From VAZQ01 sp963807865 (GTDB taxonomy: Bacteria; Pseudomonadota; Alphaproteobacteria; Rhizobiales; Xanthobacteraceae): a stretch of DNA of 64,000 nucleotides. Made by a program: the position numbers and the translations under genes. The stretch covers positions 1 to 64,000 of the forward strand of contig CAWEDK010000001.1 of NCBI GenBank assembly GCA_963807865.1, in the 5' to 3' direction. Shown piece by piece: positions 56,331 through 64,000 of the stretch. The notes beneath the pieces are model-generated. The model saw only the letters and a list, made by a program, of their open reading frames with translations. It had not been told where the DNA came from and did not search any database. Position 1 is the first letter of the stretch. Every line of letters starts with the position of its first letter.

Positions 56331-57696
56331 CGCTTTCGCTCCTTGGACAACCTGCTGGCATGAAGTGATCGCATGAATGGCGCAAATTCCAGCTTGGCGC
56401 GTGGAGCCAACGCGCTGGCCTGAGTGAAACACAAGGGTACTCCCTCGTTGCGTCTACTGGCGTGGGATTGCGTCATTCTGAGGACTCTGCCGTCGCGATT
56501 TGGGTTGGAATTCGGCATGGCGCGCTCTTCGGTAAGATGAAGGTATCGTTTCAGGCTGCGAGGTCCAATCGGCTGATCGATGGGTTTGCTGACGAGCTGC
56601 CAGCCATCAACTTTTCGCATGTTGATCTGGCCGGAGGCGAGCAGCGCCCTAGCACAACATGCGGCAGTATCAGCCGATGGCAGTCGCTGCGCTCCATCCG
56701 GGTTACGCCGACTGCGCTGTCCTTCGCCAAACTGCGATCAGAGAAAAACCAGGTCCCGCATCTCGGCAGCAAATTCCGTGCAGGTTCGTTGCAGTCGCTC
56801 GCAAATTTCGCGCAAAAAATTTAAGCCGCATCACTCAAAATTAAAGCCCCATCATTCAGTGTGCGGAGCCACGCAACGCTCTCTCGCCCGTCCGCCTGAG
56901 GATTCCAACAACAGGCACTGCCACCACTTACAAACCATTTCGCTTTCAGCCGATGTCTTCCTCGACGGCGGTGAAGGCTATGACGAACTTCCGTCGTGCT
57001 ACCGACCCTTCGTCGACATGCGCGAAACCGACTGGCGCGGCCATCGACTTTTCGGCATCGAGCGGAGTTCGGAAACAACTGGGAAGACCGGCGCGGACAG
57101 GATTGCGTCATCAGCATCGCCGCCGATGCGCTGCTCCAAACACAATCGGAGCACGAGTACGGGCTCTCCATCTGGTGCCCGTGGGGCCGCATCGCGAAAG
57201 GCCTGTTTGATAAAGGCCAACTCATCCGCCATTGCGCCGTCTAAGCCGCCAAATAGCGCCTTGATCGACTAGAAGCGCCGCCCGAGTCTCCCAATGCGCG
57301 CCTGCCGGAGGCTTGGGGCCGGCGGAGCGACGCAAGCTGGTCACTCGGCAGGGGCCGGAAATGGCCTATCACGTCAATCCAGGGATTGATCGGAACGGCT
57401 GCGGTCGGGGGTAACTGGTCCGCCCTGCGATATCGGGAGGACAACCCCGGGAGGCGTAGCGCGAAATCGTCGGCCGGCGTTCAGATTTGCCGATTGGAGC
57501 GAGTGGCGGGCTGCTGCATCATAGGGGCACCGCGAACGAATGGTGCCCATCTTCATCGATCGGGCCGGGCCACTTCGGTCATCCGCGGGCCGGCCACACG
57601 GAATTGTTGATTGACCGTGGGCCTCAAAACGGACCATTTGTCCGTTTCCAGTGTCTGTCTTGACGCGATTTCCTCCCTGATAACGGGAACTTGGCA
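56331..57696. other. gene-poor region, 1366 bases
   Basis: No ORF here has convincing protein character. Noted: a repeat-like motif CGCTGCGCTCCATCCGGGTT (56685-56704) also seen at 60462-60489; AAATTTCGCGCAAAAAATTT near 56805-56822; and two copies of a CCGCATCACTCAAAATTAAAGC-like / CCCCATCATTC segment near 56825-56855. A plus-strand stretch to 57244 reads RGQDCVISIAADALLQT, which could be a remnant of a small gene, but it has no clean start. Local AT content is higher than in the flanks. Confidence 0.45.
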
Positions 57697-59212
57697 ATGA
57701 TAAATCGGTTCACGATGCCATCGTCCGCCGATGCGATCCGTCGATCGGCGCCACCCGCATTCGTGACGCTCGTGGCCACCGCCGCCCTGATCGCCGCAGC
57801 GCCCGCCGACGCCGCTCCCCGTCAGGTTCAGGTGCGTCCCGAGCGTACGACTGAAGCCGCGGCTCCGCGCGCCGCGGGCGAGCCGATCATGGCGATCGTA
57901 TCGATCAAGAGCCAGAAGGTGACGATCTACGACGCCGACGGCTGGACGCTGCGCGCGCCGGTGTCGACCGGCACGACGGGACGCGAGACGCCAGCCGGCG
58001 TCTTCAGCATCGTGGAGAAACGCAAGGACCACCGTTCGAGCCTCTATGACGATGCCTGGATGCCGCACATGCAGCGCATCACCTGGAATGGCATCGCGCT
58101 GCACGGTGGGCCGCTGCCCGGATATGCGGCCTCGCACGGTTGCATACGCATGCCCTTTGGCTTTGCGGAGAAGCTGTTCGACAAGACGCAGATCGGCATG
58201 CGCGTGATCATCTCGCCGGGTGACGCGGAGCCGGTCGAATTTTCCCATCCGGCGCTGTTCGTCCCGAAATCGGCGGCCATCGCGGCGGCTCCGGCGCGCG
58301 CCGAAACGCTTGCACGCGAAGCGGACGAGGCCGCCAAGCTGGCTCCGCAGGCGAAGAACGCTGCCGCCCTTGCGGCGAAGGAGGCGGCCCCGCTGACGGC
58401 GGCGCTGCGCAAGCTTGAATTGGCCGAGACTTCGCGCCGATGCCGCGCTCGCGGCTGCCGAGAAGGCGCTCGCCGCTGCCAAGACCGATCAGGCCAGGGC
58501 ACGAGCCGAGGACCAGAAGCAGAAGGCCACTACGAGCGCCGAGGAATTGCAGGCGCAACTCGACGCCGCCAAGGCCAACGCGAAGTCCAAGCTCGATGCG
58601 GCCGCGGCGGCCAAGGTCGCCGCTCAGACGGCCGAGACCAGGAAGGCCGACGCCGCCAAGGCGGCAAGCGAGGCGAAGCTCGCGCTCGAGCCGGTCTCGG
58701 TCTTCATCAGCCGCGCGACGCAGAAGCTTTACGTCCGGCGCAACACGCATAAGCCGGCGCCCGACGGGGGAGGCGAGGTATTCGATACGACCATCGAGGT
58801 TCCGGTCACGATCCGCAATCCCGACAAGCCGATCGGCACGCATATTGTCACAGCGATGGCGCAGGCCGGCAAAGGCCTGCGCTGGACTGCTGTCACGATC
58901 GATAGCGCAGACGATGCCAAGAACGCATTTGACCGCATCGCCATCCCGCAAGATGTGCTTGACCGCATCGGGCAAACCGCATTGCCGCGATCTTCGTTCA
59001 TCATTTCGGATGAGCCGCCACACAGCGAAACCAACTATCGCACCGAGTTCGTCGTTGCGCTGAAGGACCAGCCGCAGGGCGGCCTCATCACGCGTAAGGC
59101 GACGGCGCGCCGCGAGGCTGAAGGCTTCTTCGCCGGCTGGGGTTTCCCATCCAGCAATCCGCCCCGGCGCCAGTCCGATCCGCGGCAGCAGAACTATTAT
59201 CGCGCGTGGTGA
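57697..59212 (+). CDS. L,D-transpeptidase (YkuD) with coiled-coil and second domain (one frameshift)
   Basis: About 504 aa. ATG 57697 (a TTG two codons earlier is possible). N-terminal membrane/signal segment AFVTLVATAALIAAAPADAA, then a YkuD domain: VTIYDADGWTLRAPVSTGTT, TPAGVFSIVEK and the catalytic block IALHGG...YAASHGCIRMP with Cys149. It cross-links peptidoglycan 3-3 or attaches proteins. A long Ala/Lys/Glu-rich helix (~58280-58690) contains the indel near 58430. The tail (VFISRATQKLYVRRN, KPIGTHIVTAMAQ) looks like a second YkuD-like fold without the Cys motif. Confidence 0.87.
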
Positions 59213-59259
59213 AGACTTGTTCCGTCGCGACAGCACACGCGCTAGCCCGCGGTCCGCAG

Positions 59260-59330
59260 GGCGGTTAGCCGAAGGCGTAACCGCCGTCTTAGCAACCTCG
59301 GCGGATTACGCTTCGCTCATCCGCCCTATG
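59260..59330. repeat. double-hairpin repeat of Bradyrhizobiaceae type
   Basis: GGCGGTTA...TAACCGCC (59260-59285) followed by GGCGGATTACGCTTCGCTCA TCCGCC (from 59300). The second motif is a commonly dispersed element in bradyrhizobia; partial relatives are at 56685 and 60462. Lies 47 bases after the transpeptidase stop and may serve as its terminator. Confidence 0.55.
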
Positions 59331-59463
59331 CGCGTTGCGGTTCCCGGCTCCTGAACTCGACGTCGATGCTTCGACTAACGTCACGATCGCTGGCGATGGT
59401 CGTTGCCGAAAGGCCGCGGTGGGACCTCCGCTTGCGCAGGGGTCTCCACCGCCTTGGCTATCG

Positions 59464-59955
59464 CTAGGTCGGCATGCGCGAGCCGGTTTCCAAGAGCGAC
59501 TTGAGATCGCTGAGGACCCACGGCCAGCCGCCACCGCCACCGGCCGGATCGCCACCGCCCGGCACCATGCCGGCGACCGACGGGGCGCCCGTGACATCGT
59601 GCGTGATGGTGACCGTACATACGCCTTTGCCCTCCACGATTTCGTAGGTGAGGCGTGACGGCGGCTCCGCGATCATTTCCGGCGTGAACTGCGGATGCCA
59701 TGTCTGCACCAGCTTGCGCGGCGGATCGCTCTCGATCACCTCGCCGAGGATGACTTTGTCGGGCAGGCCGAACGATTTCATCTCGGGACTGGCCTCGTGA
59801 TGATAGCGTCCGCCGCCCTTCAGCTCGTAGTTGGCGCGGCCGCCGTAGGCGTAGCGCTCGGTCCATTCGGGCTTGGTGATCGCATCCCAGATCGCCTGGG
59901 CGCTCGCCTTGATGACGATTCGGTAGACCAGAGTGGTCGCTGCTTTGTCGGTCAT
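59464..59955 (-). CDS. SRPBCC/AHSA1-family protein
   Basis: 163 aa from ATG 59955, two bases after the ArsR stop; a GTG at 59961 that overlaps the stop is also possible. Blocks: YRIVIKASAQAIWDAITKPE, YELKGGGRYHHE, GEVIESDPPRKLVQTWHPQF, TYEIVEGKGVCTVTITHDV and WPWVLSDLKSLLETG. This helix-grip fold binds hydrophobic ligands. Pairing with an ArsR gene is a well-known arrangement. Confidence 0.9.
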   Translation of the reverse strand: MTDKAATTLVYRIVIKASAQAIWDAITKPEWTERYAYGGRANYELKGGGRYHHEASPEMKSFGLPDKVILGEVIESDPPRKLVQTWHPQFTPEMIAEPPSRLTYEIVEGKGVCTVTITHDVTGAPSVAGMVPGGGDPAGGGGGWPWVLSDLKSLLETGSRMPT

Positions 59956-59957
59956 TG

Positions 59958-60272
59958 TCACTCGTCCTTGTTCTCTAGCTCGGCCTTGAGCGCCAGCAGC
60001 GCCGAGACCTCATGTTCCCTGTACTTGTCGATCCACCGGTCGTGGATCATCCGGATCGGAACCGGATTCAGAAAATGCAGCTTCTCCCGCCCTGACCGGC
60101 GGGTGACGACGAGGCCGGCATCTTCCAGAACCTTGAGATGCTTCATGACGCCGAAGCGCGTCATCGCCAGCTCGGACTCCAAATCCTTCAGCGTCCGGCC
60201 GTCGCGCTGAAAGAGCAGGTCCAGGAGGAAACGACGTGTCGGGTCAGCAAGCGCCTTGAAGATTTGATCCAT
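59958..60272 (-). CDS. ArsR-family transcriptional regulator
   Basis: Intact, 104 aa, ATG 60272. Winged HTH: MDQIFKALADPTRRFLLDLL, GRTLKDLESELAMTRFGVMK (recognition helix), HLKVLEDAGLVVTRRSGREK. No Cys metal-binding motif is visible, so it is of the non-metal, SRPBCC-linked subtype. The start lies near AT-rich DNA (CCATATGGTCACATG) that could hold its own operator, since these regulators commonly control their own operon. Confidence 0.92.
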   Translation of the reverse strand: MDQIFKALADPTRRFLLDLLFQRDGRTLKDLESELAMTRFGVMKHLKVLEDAGLVVTRRSGREKLHFLNPVPIRMIHDRWIDKYREHEVSALLALKAELENKDE

Positions 60273-60461
60273 CGCCCATCACCCGCGCATGATAGGTGAC
60301 CATATGGTCACATGTCAAGGCGAGCGTTGATGATCAGTCCACGAGCAGGCCGAAACCTGTGGGAGGTGTGTTCGATCGGTCCCGCGCATCAAGCAGTGTC
60401 GGCGGGTCCGCTTCGGGTCGACCGTTGCACGCGCCAGGGATTCACATCCGGGGAATATTCC

Positions 60462-60489
60462 GGATTCGCTGCGCTCCATCCGGCCTACG
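60462..60489. repeat. partial copy of the ATCCG/CTACG repeat
   Basis: GGATTCGCTGCGCTCCATCC followed by GGCCTACG, with weak dyad symmetry (GGAT..ATCC). The same unit appears at 56685 and, as GGCGGATTACGCTTCGCTCA, at 59300. It lies just after the stop of the 60501-60944 gene. Confidence 0.45.
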
Positions 60490-60500
60490 TTTGCTTTTCT

Positions 60501-60944
60501 CTATTGATTGATTTCGGGCTCGACGAGGCTGGCGAGATTTCGCAACGAATCCTGCCAGCCGAGATAGCAGGCTTCCACCGGGATGACGTCGGGAATGCCT
60601 TCCTGCACGATGTTCACGTCGGTGCCGCAGGATACTTGCCTGAGCACGACCGTCACCTGGATTTCGCCCGGCAGATTGGGATCGTCGAATTTGTCCGTGT
60701 AGCGCAAGCGCTCGCCGGGCACGAGTTCCAGATATTTTCCGCCGAAGGAATGGCTCGCGCCCGTGGTGAAATTGCGGAACGACATCCTGAAGGTGCCGCC
60801 GACTTTCGCGTCGAGGTGATGCACGGTGCAGGCAAAGCCGTTGGGCGGCAGCCACTTCGCCATGGCGTCCGCCTCGATGAAGGCGCGATAGACCTTGTCG
60901 GGCTTCGTCGCCAGGACACGGTGCAGTCGAACGGTGCTGGGCAT
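60501..60944 (-). CDS. SRPBCC/AHSA1-family protein
   Basis: 147 aa from ATG 60944; the ORF extends to 61352 but that part is Arg-rich antisense of the next gene. Blocks: VRLHRVLATKPDKVYRAFIE, MAKWLPPNGFACTVHHLDAK, GGTFRMSFRNFTTG, ELVPGERLRYTDKF and GWQDSLRNLASLVEPE. Same fold as the 59464 protein but a different subfamily; probable ligand-binding protein of unknown target. GAGAATCC upstream of the start. Confidence 0.9.
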   Translation of the reverse strand: MPSTVRLHRVLATKPDKVYRAFIEADAMAKWLPPNGFACTVHHLDAKVGGTFRMSFRNFTTGASHSFGGKYLELVPGERLRYTDKFDDPNLPGEIQVTVVLRQVSCGTDVNIVQEGIPDVIPVEACYLGWQDSLRNLASLVEPEINQ

Positions 60945-61026
60945 GCGGATTCTCCTGAACGAGCGCTCCGACAACGCAACGGACCGCACTTGTGTTTCAC
61001 TGCGATCCTTTAACGCGGGCGCGTCC

Positions 61027-61059
61027 GGTCCAGCAAGTAGCCGGGCTACTTGCTGGACC
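61027..61059. terminator. perfect 15-bp hairpin between genes
   Basis: GGTCCAGCAAGTAGC and its exact complement around the loop CGG. It lies 33 bases beyond the stop of the minus-strand gene ending at 61093 and 83 bases before the next start. No T tract follows, so it may be a factor-dependent terminator, an mRNA 3' protector or a dyad operator. Confidence 0.45.
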
Positions 61060-61092
61060 AGACCGTATAAGACCGGGCGGAAGTCCCCGGTT

Positions 61093-61374
61093 TCATCCGG
61101 CCGCGGTTGTCGGATCGATGATCTTCTTGACTTCCGTGACCTTCGTCGCCGGAAAACCGCTGATCTCAGCGTGTTTGCGGATGACGCGTTCGTCCTTGGC
61201 GAGATAGACGCAAAACGTCTTGTCGTCAGCGACGTAGCTCTCGACCCATTGAATGTCGGGGGAGAGTTGATCCAACACCTCGTTCGACTTCGCCGCCGCT
61301 GCGCGAAGCTGTTCGCGCTCGAAGGTCCCCACATTGGGGATATCTCTCTCAATGATGAACCTGCGCAACGTCAT
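61093..61374 (-). CDS. DUF4242-type small protein, 93 aa
   Basis: ATG 61374. RRFIIERDIPNVGTFEREQL, AAAKSNEVLDQLSPDIQWVE, SYVADDKTFCVYLAKDERVI and RKHAEISGFPATKVTEVKKI follow the DUF4242 pattern; a nickel-binding member is known from Streptomyces. The alternation suggests a ferredoxin-like fold with His72-type ligands. Unlinked in function to its neighbours as far as can be seen. Confidence 0.85.
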   Translation of the reverse strand: MTLRRFIIERDIPNVGTFEREQLRAAAAKSNEVLDQLSPDIQWVESYVADDKTFCVYLAKDERVIRKHAEISGFPATKVTEVKKIIDPTTAAG

Positions 61375-61619
61375 GGTTGTCTCCAGACTGGCCTCAATAG
61401 GGGGTTCTCTCTAGCGCGAAACGCGACGCTGTTGTGATTGCGATGAATTTTAGACCGCACGGTGTTACCGCGCGGATGCGTTTTCCTGCACGCCGTTCAA
61501 ATCATCGCATAAATTCTCTTGCGCCATCACCGGAGCCGGATGATGCGCCATAGGCTCCGTCCACGGCGCGCGCGGCCGCGGACAAGATTGCCGATGTGCG
61601 TGGAGTTGAAACGACGCGA

Positions 61620-62306
61620 TCAGAGCGCCTTGTAGGTCCGCTCGTCGTAGAGCGCGCCGGTCATCGGCGTCAGCGTGTCGCGGAATTTCTTGTTGTGCGC
61701 CGAGACGAGGTGGTCGTCGTAGGCCTTCTGGTTCTTCCAGACCTCCACCACTGTGAAATGGTTCGGCCGGTTCGACTGCTGGAACACCTCGAAGCGCACC
61801 ACGCCCGGTTCCTTGCGGCTGTCGGCGGCCAGCGTCTTGAGCGCGGCCTCGCACTCGTCCTTGCGCGGCGGCGGCACGTCGACATGGGTCACCACGAAGA
61901 TCGCGCCGGCCGCCACCTTGCCGGCGGGACCGGAGGCGATCTCGAAGCCGGTATGCAGCCGGTCGTCGACCAGGCTGATGAGCTGCGGCTTCATCTTCTC
62001 GCGGAAGTCTTTGGTGTGCGCGGCGCCGGCATGCGCGTCGTAGGACTTCTTGTCCTTCCAGATCGACACCAGCACGAACTGGTTCGGCGGTGCGATGCGT
62101 TGCAAGACTTCGAGACGCTCGTTGCCGCCGTCCTTGCGGCTGGCGGCGGCGAGCTGCTGCAGCGCTTTCGCCACCGCGGCGCGGTGAGCAGGGGCGCCGT
62201 CGATATAGCTGACGGCGTAGACGGGGCCGTCCTGGGCTTGGGCAGTATTCATTGGGATCACCGGCAGCACGGCTAGAGCAAGCAAGACAGCCGACCAAAT
62301 CCGCAT
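61620..62306 (-). CDS. exported protein with two antibiotic-biosynthesis-monooxygenase (ABM) domains
   Basis: Intact, 228 aa, ATG 62306. Signal peptide IWSAVLLALAVLPVIPMNTA. Two similar ferredoxin-like modules: YAVSYIDGAPAHRAAVAKAL with SIWKDKKSYDAHAGAAHTKD, and FVVTHVDVPPPRKDECEAAL with EVWKNQKAYDDHLVSAHNKK. Each has the ABM-like W-K-x2-K-x-YDxH signature. ABM domains usually dimerise to bind small aromatics or heme; here the dimer is within one chain and periplasmic. Confidence 0.88.
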   Translation of the reverse strand: MRIWSAVLLALAVLPVIPMNTAQAQDGPVYAVSYIDGAPAHRAAVAKALQQLAAASRKDGGNERLEVLQRIAPPNQFVLVSIWKDKKSYDAHAGAAHTKDFREKMKPQLISLVDDRLHTGFEIASGPAGKVAAGAIFVVTHVDVPPPRKDECEAALKTLAADSRKEPGVVRFEVFQQSNRPNHFTVVEVWKNQKAYDDHLVSAHNKKFRDTLTPMTGALYDERTYKAL

Positions 62307-62387
62307 CGCGTCCTCCCTCGATTATTGTTGGACGCAATCGTAGGGCCGTGATGCCCGCAAGGTCAACGCGTCACGCGCATGCCGTCG

Positions 62388-63056
62388 TCAATTCGTCCCG
62401 AAATGCGCGATGAGCCCGGTGAGATCGCGCGCGACAAGGTCCGGCTTGAACTCGGGATATTCGTCCGGCATGCCGGCGCGGTTGATCCAGGCGGCCGGGA
62501 AGCCGTAGGCCTGCGCGCCCGCCACGTCCCACCGGTTCGACGACACGAACACGATGTCGCGCGGCGCGAGCTTGAAGCGCTCGGTGACCAGCGCATAGAC
62601 CTCGGGACGCGGCTTGTAGATGCGGATGGTGTCGACCGACAGCACGGCATCGAGGTGCTCGCCGATGCGGGCGGCATCGACGGCGGCCTTGAGCATCGGC
62701 GGCGAGCCGTTCGACAGGATCGCAGTGGTATGGCCGCCGCCCTTGAGCGCCTGCAGCACCGTGCGGGCGTCGGCGAAGGCGTCGAGCGTCATGTAGGCGT
62801 CGAGCAGGGCAGCGCGCAGCGCCCGGTCGATCGACGGCACGCGCGCAAAGCTGTAATCGAGCGCGCGCTGGGTCAGCGTCCAGAAGTCTACGTAGCGGCC
62901 GGCGAGCGTGTGCGTCCAGGTGTATTCGAGCTGCTTGGTGCGCCAGATTTCGGAGAACCGGTCGGCCTCCGGCCCTGCTGCCGCGCGATGGCGTCCGATC
63001 GCGGCATGCACGTCGAACAAGGTGCCGTAGGCGTCGAAGATGAAAGCGCGCGGCAT
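62388..63056 (-). CDS. (S)-2-haloacid dehalogenase-type HAD hydrolase
   Basis: 222 aa, from ATG 63056. Catalytic Asp in FIFDAYGTLFDVHAA, motif II AILSNGSP, Lys in SVDTIRIYKPRPEVYALV, and FVSSNRWDVAGAQAYGFPAA, where the SSN-x-WD signature is typical of L-2-haloacid dehalogenases. These enzymes hydrolyse 2-haloalkanoates to D-2-hydroxy acids in the cytoplasm. The ORF extends to 63500 only by overlapping the upstream membrane-protein gene. Confidence 0.92.
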   Translation of the reverse strand: MPRAFIFDAYGTLFDVHAAIGRHRAAAGPEADRFSEIWRTKQLEYTWTHTLAGRYVDFWTLTQRALDYSFARVPSIDRALRAALLDAYMTLDAFADARTVLQALKGGGHTTAILSNGSPPMLKAAVDAARIGEHLDAVLSVDTIRIYKPRPEVYALVTERFKLAPRDIVFVSSNRWDVAGAQAYGFPAAWINRAGMPDEYPEFKPDLVARDLTGLIAHFGTN

Positions 63057-63076
63057 GGCAGCCTCCCTGACGTGAG

Positions 63077-64000
63077 CTATTTGAGGGATTTGAGCCCCGG
63101 CTGGGTCAGCAGCGTATCGATCGAGCGGCCGCGGATGTCGTAGACTCGCGCATAGGGCACGCCGTCGCGCTCGACCTCGACCAGCACCGGCGCATCGAGC
63201 TTCGCGCAATAGAACACCCCGAGCATCATGGCGAAGTCGGCGCCGCGCGGATCCCAGGTGGTCTCGAAATCGGGGCCGAGCTCGACCTGCGGCGAGCGGT
63301 GCGGGCCGCAGACCGCGACCTTCCAGCGGCGTCCCGGCGGGCTTGGCTTCGTGCCGCTCGCAGCTTGGCGAGGAGGGCCTGCGAGGCCTGCTTGAACGCG
63401 AGTCCCCAGTAGTCGAGCATGTAGCGGTCGCTGCGCGCCGGCGATGCCGCCGGCGAGCCGGTTGAAGTGCGTGTACTCGATAGGGATGCAGCCGCACCAT
63501 CGTCGACGACCGGCAGCGCGATGCCGAGCGCGAGCAGTGCGAGCGGCGATCGGCCTGCGAGCGGCCGGCTGCGGCGCGAGGCCTCGAGCAGATAGGCGCC
63601 GGCGAGGCCGCCGAGCACGGCGAGCGGCGGCAGCACGAACACGAAATGGCGGATGCCGTTGTACATCGCCGGCCGCAGCGCGATCGTCACCGCGACCGGC
63701 AGCAGCGCGGCGAGCGCGACCAGGAGATAGACCGCGCGGCGCGTCGGCGTCACGTCGCGGCGGAACGCGGCGACGATGGCGCCGGCCGCGCCGGCCGAAT
63801 GCCAGCAGCCAGAACGACCTCCGGCAGCTTCAGCGCGAACAGCGTCGGCAGGTAGCTGCGCGGCATGTCGGGCACGGAGATCAGCCGGCCGTCGAACAGC
63901 TCCTGCCAGGGCTCCTCGAAGAAATGCGAGAAGTATTCGATCGCGCGGAACGGATTGAGCGGATCGATCACCGCCCAAGGCCAGACCAGCGCCATCACCG
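63077..64000 (-). CDS. membrane glycosyltransferase-like protein (GT39/ArnT type), C-terminal part, frameshifted and partial
   Basis: Enters from beyond 64000. The part seen has a periplasmic/loop segment PLNPFRAIEYFSHFFEEPWQ, SYLPTLFALKLPEVVLAAG, an indel near 63800, membrane segments (RAVYLLVALAALLPVAVTIA, HFVFVLPPLAVLGGLAGAYL), further indels near 63500, 63440 and 63345, then DYWGLAFKQASQALLAKLRA and a soluble C-terminus ending LLTQPGLKSLK at 63077. The pattern fits lipid-linked sugar transferases of the GT-C class. The donor and acceptor are unknown. Confidence 0.7.

Noticed and set aside
1..64000. mobile element or genomic island boundary
   Set aside because: No transposase, integrase, tRNA-end attachment site or terminal inverted repeats were found; the small HTH protein at 40019 resembles a recombinase only in its HTH.

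Overview
The window looks like a chromosomal segment of a GC-rich alphaproteobacterium of the order Hyphomicrobiales, in the Bradyrhizobiaceae/Xanthobacteraceae range. This is inferred from a hopanoid locus (hpnH, dxs, hpnN), four orphan Bug-type tricarboxylate receptors, several ring-hydroxylating oxygenases, and intergenic repeats of the kind known from bradyrhizobia. No rRNA, tRNA, CRISPR array, phage, transposase or plasmid replication gene was found.

Layout. 0-7 kb: the end of a cation antiporter, a hypothetical gene, a heavily frameshifted hybrid histidine kinase, a broken small gene and a frameshifted arylsulfatase. 7-20 kb: four Bug receptors, a YaiI-type protein, a small aromatic-catabolic group (HpaB-like monooxygenase, GlcG-like protein, FAD monooxygenase, HpaH-like hydratase), twin DUF4344 putative metallopeptidases and small membrane or secreted proteins. 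20-26.5 kb: hpnH and dxs on the minus strand, divergent from hpnN. 26.7-29 kb: a Rieske ferredoxin divergent from the alpha and beta subunits of a ring-hydroxylating dioxygenase. 29.2-35.7 kb: a tight minus-strand acyl-CoA operon (nitronate monooxygenase, enoyl-CoA hydratase, CaiB-type CoA-transferase, enoyl-CoA hydratase, acyl-CoA ligase, HMG-CoA-lyase-like protein). 36-37 kb: an alpha/beta hydrolase-OsmC fusion.

37.3-52.5 kb is the most interesting part. Two paralogous VanA-type Rieske oxygenases flank a NitT/TauT-type ABC transporter, a small HTH-like protein, a conserved small protein and a cupin. There follow two SDRs, an alpha/beta hydrolase, an IclR regulator, a ThDP enzyme, a pentapeptide-like protein, a 3-hydroxyisobutyrate-dehydrogenase-like protein, an extradiol dioxygenase and a LivJ-like binding protein. 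Read together this is a candidate route for uptake, hydroxylation or demethylation, meta ring cleavage and processing of an aromatic compound. No dedicated oxygenase reductase is visible. A perfect 14-bp palindrome lies between the divergent genes at 39.96 kb.

52.6-64 kb: small exported proteins, a carboxymuconolactone decarboxylase-like protein, a lipoprotein, a secreted hydrolase, a gene-poor stretch (56.3-57.7 kb), an L,D-transpeptidase, an ArsR/SRPBCC pair and other small enzymes, a haloacid dehalogenase and the 3' part of a membrane glycosyltransferase.

Quality caveat: more than twenty otherwise well-conserved genes carry one or more single-base frameshifts. Because nearly all parts of these proteins are conserved in alternating frames, consensus sequencing errors are a better explanation than mass pseudogenisation. 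Coordinates of frameshifted genes give the outer start and stop.
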